NCBI GenBank assembly: GCA_023433825.1
Contig: JAEYTU010000693.1
Coordinates: 1-12,214 of the forward strand
Length of the DNA: 12,214 bases
From: Planctomycetota bacterium
Lineage (GTDB): Bacteria; Planctomycetota; UBA1135; UBA2386
Direction: 5' to 3'
Positions 8,395 through 12,214 of this stretch are shown piece by piece (the first letter of the stretch is position 1; every line of letters starts with the position of its first letter). The notes under the pieces were generated by a model. It ran no database searches, was not told where the DNA came from, and worked only from the letters and a program-made list of their open reading frames with translations. Made by a program: the position numbers and the translations under genes.

Positions 8395-9155
8395 GTGCGG
8401 GAGCGCTTGGTGCGCAGTGCTTCGCGAGCCAGGAACTGGTCGTAGTCGGCGCGGTTCTCGATTCCCCACGGTGCGCCTCGCGCCGTCAGGACGAGGATCT
8501 GGATGCCGTTCTCGAGGAAGCGCAGTTGCTCGAGACTCTCGGCCTCGTCGAGGCCGCTCGACGGCAGCGACGGCAGCCGCAGCAGGACGTCGCGGCGGAA
8601 CGCGTAGACGCCGATGTGGCGCATGCGCGGGAAGGGGGGTGCGCCTGGCTTGACGTGCGGGATCGGTTCGCGGCTGAAGTACAGCGCGCGGCCGCCGAGT
8701 CCGGCGACGACCTTGACGACGTTCGGATCGCGCAGTTTCGCGTCGTCGTCCGGAAGCCGCAGTTCGCAGGCGAGCGTCGCGCAGTCGGCGCCGGTGTCGA
8801 GCAGCGTCGTCGCGAGCGTGCGCAGGTCGTCGGGATCGACCTCGGGCCAGTCGCCCTGCACGTCGACGAAGACCTTCCCCTCGAGCGATCGCGCGGCTTC
8901 CGAGCAGCGTTCCGAACCGGTCCGGCAGGCAGGGCTGGTCAGGACGACCGGTGCGCCGGCGCGCTCGGCCGCGGCGGCGACGTCGGCGTCGTCGGTCGCG
9001 ACGACACAGGCGTCGAAGCAGCCGGCGGCGACGGTCCGTTCCCAGGTGTGCAAGAACAGCGGTTTGCCGCTCTCGGCCAGCAGCGCTTTCCCGGGCAGCC
9101 GTTGGCTGCCGACTCGGACCGGCACGATCGCGACGGCGCCGGTCCGGGGCGACAT
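8391..9155 (-). CDS. kdsB: 3-deoxy-manno-octulosonate cytidylyltransferase (CMP-KDO synthetase)
   Basis: Encodes 254 residues, close to the family length of about 250. It activates KDO with CTP to form CMP-KDO for the inner core of lipopolysaccharide, in the cytoplasm. The N-terminal nucleotide-binding segment reads VPVRVGSQRLPGKAL (residues 11-25). Other family landmarks are RTGSER (78-83), VDVQGD with the metal-binding Asp102, YFSREPIPH, and HIGVYAFRRDVL. The residue after Asp102 is Trp instead of the usual Glu (VQGDWP for VQGDEP). The start at 9155 follows a GGGAGGG Shine-Dalgarno sequence about 9 bases upstream. The lipoprotein-like gene ends 2 bases before it and pyrG overlaps its stop, so the three are one transcription unit. 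Cytidylyltransferases for related sugars are possible, but gene context favours KDO. Confidence 0.92.
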
Positions 9156-9157
9156 GG

Positions 9158-9676
9158 TCAGCGCCCTCCCGTCGTCGGTTGCGACTGGCGGCGAAGTTCG
9201 AGTTCGCGGCGGTGGAGGTCCAGCGGACGGACCTGCGTCGACGTTTCGACGCCGGGGCTCTGGTTGTAGAGCGTGCGGAGCACGTTCAGCGAGTCGTAGA
9301 ACCGCGCCAATTCCGCTTCGTTGCGCGCCGTCGAGTTCAACCGCCAGACGGTCCCACCGGCGACGACCGTCACGCTGGCCTTGCCCGCGGGCGGCGTCGA
9401 CGAGGCGGCCGAGAAGAAGCCGATGCGCGCCAGGTTGTCGAGCAGGATCTGCATGTTCTCGACGCGGACTGGCTTCTGGTTCGGCAACGGACGTCGGTTG
9501 GTGGGGGCCGGGCCGCTGCGCACCGACAACGTCTCGTCGCGCTCGTGATGCAGGTAGCTGACCTCGATCGGCGTGTCCGGATGCGCGACGAATGGTGCCG
9601 TCACCGACAGATCCGGGCCGCTCGCACACTGGCAGGTCAGGGCGCAAAGGATCGCGCAGACGATCGCGCTGCGCAT
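9158..9676 (-). CDS. Small exported, possibly lipoprotein, of unknown function
   Basis: Encodes 172 residues from the ATG at 9676. The N-terminus MRSAIVCAILCALTCQC is a short hydrophobic export signal with cysteines at 7, 11, 15 and 17. None sits in a good lipobox (ALTC and TCQC are both poor), so lipid attachment is uncertain. A second in-frame ATG at 9733 would add 19 residues with no better signal. The mature part has predicted beta-strands near PIEVSYLHHERDETLSV and ASVTVVAGGTVWRLNS, then a likely helix ARNEAELARFYDSLNVLRTLY, and a charged tail. I recognise no family. It is the first gene of a tight cluster, ending 2 bases before kdsB, which suggests an envelope role, but that is by association only. 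Confidence 0.65.
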   Translation of the reverse strand: MRSAIVCAILCALTCQCASGPDLSVTAPFVAHPDTPIEVSYLHHERDETLSVRSGPAPTNRRPLPNQKPVRVENMQILLDNLARIGFFSAASSTPPAGKASVTVVAGGTVWRLNSTARNEAELARFYDSLNVLRTLYNQSPGVETSTQVRPLDLHRRELELRRQSQPTTGGR

Positions 9677-9754
9677 CCCGCTCGGGACCACTCGGTGGCT
9701 CACGGCGACGAGTCCCGCGAAGGCGATGCGCATGGCTGCTTGCACGGGGACCGG

Positions 9755-9782
9755 ACGATAGCCGTCGATCGACGACCTGCAA
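9755..9782 (-). promoter_or_regulatory. Possible sigma-70-type promoter for the lipoprotein-kdsB-pyrG cluster
   Basis: On the - strand TTGCAG (9777-9782) and TATCGT (9755-9760) are separated by 16 bases. The spacer contains the perfect 10-bp palindrome GTCGATCGAC, a possible operator. The match to consensus is modest (3 of 6 and 4 of 6) and such palindromes occur elsewhere in this GC-rich sequence. Confidence 0.28.
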
Positions 9783-9950
9783 GCGCGCCGATCGACGACG
9801 GCGAACGTTCGACGCGCGCTTTCATGGGCGCGTTCGAGTGCATCGAGCGCGAGCCGGGTCTCGCAATTCGCGGGTCGTTCCCTCGCAGCCCGTTGAACAA
9901 CTGGCGCGCCATGCAGCCGTGCGCCTCTCGCGCACCGCCGCCCGCGAAAG

Positions 9951-9988
9951 CCTCGCCGAATCCGCCAATTCGCCTGCGTTTTCGCGGG
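9951..9988. repeat. Inverted repeat in the divergent spacer
   Basis: CCCGCGAAA (9951-9959) and TTTCGCGGG (9980-9988) form perfect 9-bp arms around a 20-base centre. It ends about 58 bases before the TAGGAT element of the LysM gene, so it would lie upstream of transcription start and could be an operator. A chance origin is possible. Confidence 0.4.
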
Positions 9989-10045
9989 GGCCGTTGCATC
10001 GAGAATCGCGCGACTGCGAGTCTCGCGAGTTCTTCCACGGGCTGC

Positions 10046-10051
10046 TAGGAT
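10046..10051 (+). promoter_or_regulatory. Possible -10 element (TAGGAT) for the LysM gene
   Basis: GCTAGGAT occurs 89 bases before the ATG at 10141 and resembles the elements before two other genes in the window. No -35 box is recognisable at standard spacing. Confidence 0.33.
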
Positions 10052-10130
10052 CCGCGCCGATTCGATCGAAGCATCTCGCAACACGAGCGACGTGGTCAGC
10101 GTCGCGCCGCGGGATGCTGCAGGCGGACCC

Positions 10131-10135
10131 GGAGG
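10131..10135 (+). promoter_or_regulatory. Strong ribosome binding site of the LysM gene
   Basis: GGAGG with a 5-base spacer before the ATG at 10141 fixes the start against the longer open frame that extends upstream to 9592. Confidence 0.75.
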
Positions 10136-10140
10136 GGCAG

Positions 10141-11103
10141 ATGAAGCGGAGTGAGACGATCCTTGTCTACGGGGTGACGGCAATGCTGCTGGTCATCCTC
10201 GTGGTCGCACTGTTCACGAACCAAGACCCGCAGACGACGCCGGCGAACGAAGCCGATCGCGGCGCGCGCGCGACCGACTTCGTCACGATCGTCGGGCTCG
10301 ACGAGAAGCTCGGGGTCGACGAGACGAAGCGCGCGCAGACGGGCGGCGGGACGGCGAATCCGTCGAACACCGAGGCCGCGGGTGCGAACCCGGGCGGCGC
10401 CGATCCGAAGCGCGCCGGCGACGGGTTCCCGGTCGACCGCCCGCTCGACGCACGCGTGAGCAAGCCTTCGATCGGTGAGGTCTTCGGACCCTACGTTCGT
10501 CAGATGGACACGCGGATCGTCGTCGTTCGGGCGAACGACACGCTGAGCGGTCTCGTCGAGAAGTGGTGCGGGTCCGTCGACGCGCTGCCGCGCGTGCTGT
10601 CGCTCAACGAGACGTTGACCGAGACCAGCCGCTTGGAGATCGGTCGCTCGATCGCCCTGCCGTGGATCGACGACGAGGAACTGCTCGCGCAGTACGAGCA
10701 GCGCAAGCTCGGCACCTTCGACCTGACGCCGGCGAACGACGTGCGCCACGCCGCCGAGCCGCGCGGCCCGGTCGCGAGCCCCGCGGTCGGCACGACGCCG
10801 CGCCCGGCGACCGCACCGGCGACCGCGAGTGGACTGCAGGACATGTTGTTCCGACCGAACACCGGATCGCCCGCCGCAGCGCCGGCGAGCACCGCGACAC
10901 CGGCGGCGCCCCGAGCCGAGCCGAAGCCGCTCGTCACGACGCCGAGCCAGCACGTCGTCGTCGCCGGCGACAGCCTCTGGAAGATCGCCGTCGCGAAGGT
11001 CGGGGTCCGCGACGCCGGTCGCTACATCGAGATGATCAAGGCCGCGAATCCGGGGCTCGATCCCGATCACTTGAAGCTGAAGTCGACGCTGAAGCTGCCG
11101 TGA
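10141..11103 (+). CDS. Membrane-anchored protein with two LysM-like modules
   Basis: Encodes 320 residues. One transmembrane segment (about residues 8-25, ILVYGVTAMLLVILVVALF) anchors it with the bulk outside the cytoplasm. A first, divergent LysM-like module spans about 124-172: RIVVVRANDTLSGLVEKWCGS, then LPRVLSLNETL and LEIGRSIALPW. A Pro/Ala/Thr-rich linker of about 80 residues follows. A clear LysM domain ends the protein from residue 270: QHVVVAGDSLWKIAVAKVG, then IEMIKAANPGLDP and LKLKSTLKLP. LysM domains bind N-acetylglucosamine polymers such as peptidoglycan, so the protein probably tethers the membrane to the wall; no enzymatic domain is present. The good Shine-Dalgarno sequence decides the start. 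It is alone on this strand, divergent from the kdsB cluster and convergent with the regulator gene. Confidence 0.85.
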   Translation: MKRSETILVYGVTAMLLVILVVALFTNQDPQTTPANEADRGARATDFVTIVGLDEKLGVDETKRAQTGGGTANPSNTEAAGANPGGADPKRAGDGFPVDRPLDARVSKPSIGEVFGPYVRQMDTRIVVVRANDTLSGLVEKWCGSVDALPRVLSLNETLTETSRLEIGRSIALPWIDDEELLAQYEQRKLGTFDLTPANDVRHAAEPRGPVASPAVGTTPRPATAPATASGLQDMLFRPNTGSPAAAPASTATPAAPRAEPKPLVTTPSQHVVVAGDSLWKIAVAKVGVRDAGRYIEMIKAANPGLDPDHLKLKSTLKLP

Positions 11104-11183
11104 CCGGCCGGGGGTGCCGCGCACAGTCTTCGGCGGGCGTTCCCTGGCAGTGACCGGTCGTCGTCGGTGTCGCGAGCGGCAGG

Positions 11184-12214
11184 CTACTTCAACCCGTAGC
11201 GATCCAGCTTCTTGTAGAGATTGCTGCGCTGGATCTGGATCCGCTCGGCCGTGCGTTTGATGTTGCCGCCGTTCTCGACCAGCTTGCGGCGGATGAACTC
11301 CTTTTCCATCGCCGCGCGGAACTCCTCGATCGTCGGGATCAGGAAGTAGTCGGCGCCGACGCCGCTCGGAGACGTCGTGACGGCGGTCGCCTTCAAGTCC
11401 GCCGCTTGGATCTCGGTCGCCTCGGCGAGGATCGCGGCTGCTTCGACGCGGTTCTTCAACTCGCGAACGTTGCCGGCCCAGGTCTGTGTGCGCAGGTAGG
11501 CGACGGCGTCGCGTGACAGGCGACGTTTGCCGAGTCCGTTGCGCTTGCACGCCTCGACCAGGAAGTGCTGCGCGAGTTCTTCGAGGTCTTCGATCCGCTC
11601 GCGCAGCGGCGGCATGTGGATGCGGATCACGTGCAGCCGGTAGTACAGGTCCTCGCGAAACTGCTTCTCCTGGACCATCGCCTGCAGATCCTGGTTCGTC
11701 GCGGCGACGACGCGAACGTCGACCTGCAGCGGCTTCGAACCGCCGACGCGCGTGACGACCTTCTCCTGCAGCGCGCGCAGCAACTTCGCCTGCGCGTCGA
11801 GCGCCATGTCGCCGATCTCGTCGAGGAACAGCGTTCCACCGTCCGCCGCTTCGAAGTGACCGCGGCGTGCGGTGTTCGCGCCGGTGAACGCGCCACGTTC
11901 GTGACCGAACAACTCGCTCTCGATCAGTTCGCTCGGGATCGCGGCGCAGTTCAGCGCGACGAACGGTCGATTGCCGCGCTTCGACTGGCCGTGGATCTGG
12001 CGGGCGACGAGTTCTTTGCCGGTGCCGTTCTCACCGGTGATCAGGACCGTGGCTTCGGTCGGCGCGACGCGTTGCACGATCCGGCGAACTTCGCCGATCG
12101 CGGCGCTCTCGCCGAGCAGCCGGTACTCGCGCGACAACTCCTCACGCAGCGCCGTGTTCTCGCTCGCGAGGTCGGCCAGTCGGAGCGCGTTCTTGATGCT
12201 GACGAGGACGCGGT
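11184..12214 (-). CDS. Sigma-54-dependent response regulator, NtrC type (N-terminus outside the window)
   Basis: The frame stays open to the end of the window; 342 residues are visible and the TTG at 12137 is not the start. The first visible residues, RVLVSIKNALRLADLASENTA, look like the linker helix after a receiver domain. The AAA+ sigma-54 interaction domain follows: Walker A GENGTGKE (visible residues 60-67), the sigma-54 contact loop GAFTGA (107-112), the Walker B region GTLFLDEIGD, VAATNQDL, and the FREDLYYRL and PPLRER segments. The C-terminus is a Fis-type helix-turn-helix, NGGNIKRTAERIQIQRSNLY, for enhancer binding. Such proteins activate transcription by sigma-54 RNA polymerase after phosphorylation by a partner histidine kinase, which would be expected upstream beyond the window. 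No sigma-54 promoter (GG-N10-GC type with TGGCAC) was spotted in this window, so its targets are unknown. Confidence 0.95.
   Translation of the reverse strand, partial: RVLVSIKNALRLADLASENTALREELSREYRLLGESAAIGEVRRIVQRVAPTEATVLITGENGTGKELVARQIHGQSKRGNRPFVALNCAAIPSELIESELFGHERGAFTGANTARRGHFEAADGGTLFLDEIGDMALDAQAKLLRALQEKVVTRVGGSKPLQVDVRVVAATNQDLQAMVQEKQFREDLYYRLHVIRIHMPPLRERIEDLEELAQHFLVEACKRNGLGKRRLSRDAVAYLRTQTWAGNVRELKNRVEAAAILAEATEIQAADLKATAVTTSPSGVGADYFLIPTIEEFRAAMEKEFIRRKLVENGGNIKRTAERIQIQRSNLYKKLDRYGLK

Larger units (their letters stand above)
9677..10140. other. Divergent spacer between the kdsB cluster and the LysM gene
   Basis: No gene is supported here; frames crossing it are Arg-rich shadows. 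It contains possible promoters for both directions and one inverted repeat (9951-9988). If the lipoprotein-like gene starts at 9733 instead of 9676, the spacer is 57 bases shorter. Confidence 0.6.

Noticed and set aside
9802..9811. Palindrome CGAACGTTCG as an SOS-box-like operator
   Set aside because: It lacks the spacer of known LexA sites, and GAACGTTC also occurs inside the coding sequence near 6365, so it is likely chance.

Overview
The window is GC-rich (roughly two thirds G+C by eye) and comes from a Gram-negative bacterium with a lipopolysaccharide-type outer membrane, shown by a KDO cytidylyltransferase, a TamA/TamB pair and an Omp85 barrel. The secreted FG-GAP repeat protein, the secreted orphan protein and the mostly weak Shine-Dalgarno sites suggest Planctomycetota or a relative. 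That placement is an inference; no rRNA or other taxonomic marker is present.

Layout. (1) 1-3944, + strand: the C-terminal part of a TamB-like protein overlaps (ATGA) a TamA/BamA-type Omp85 protein that begins with a lipoprotein-like signal. (2) 3987-5246, + strand: a secreted FG-GAP/VCBS beta-propeller protein whose reading frame is interrupted once by an in-frame TGA at 4293-4295 and then continues unchanged for 317 more codons. (3) 5247-5570: a gene-free spacer with a long GC hairpin, followed by a 53-bp near-perfect inverted repeat that overlaps the end of the next gene. (4) 5571-6617, - strand: a secreted orphan protein. (5) 6763-9676, - strand: a tight cluster transcribed in the order small lipoprotein-like protein, kdsB, pyrG. 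(6) 9677-10140: a divergent spacer. (7) 10141-11103, + strand: a membrane-anchored protein with two LysM-like modules. (8) 11184-12214, - strand: a sigma-54-dependent response regulator of the NtrC type, cut by the window end.

The main discovery candidate is the TGA in the FG-GAP gene. It is followed directly by TGC (Cys), the only cysteine codon in the protein. A perfect 7-bp hairpin with an AGUUC loop lies 19 nt after it, over a second 5-bp stem. This matches the geometry of a bacterial SECIS element and suggests a new selenoprotein family in which a secreted beta-propeller carries a vicinal Sec-Cys pair. No selA, selB, selC or selD gene is in the window, so the claim depends on the rest of the genome and on homologues with Cys at the UGA position.

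The other genes form a coherent envelope theme: TamA/TamB for outer-membrane assembly or lipid transport, KdsB with PyrG supplying CTP for CMP-KDO, and a LysM protein for the cell wall. The NtrC-type regulator has no visible target here.
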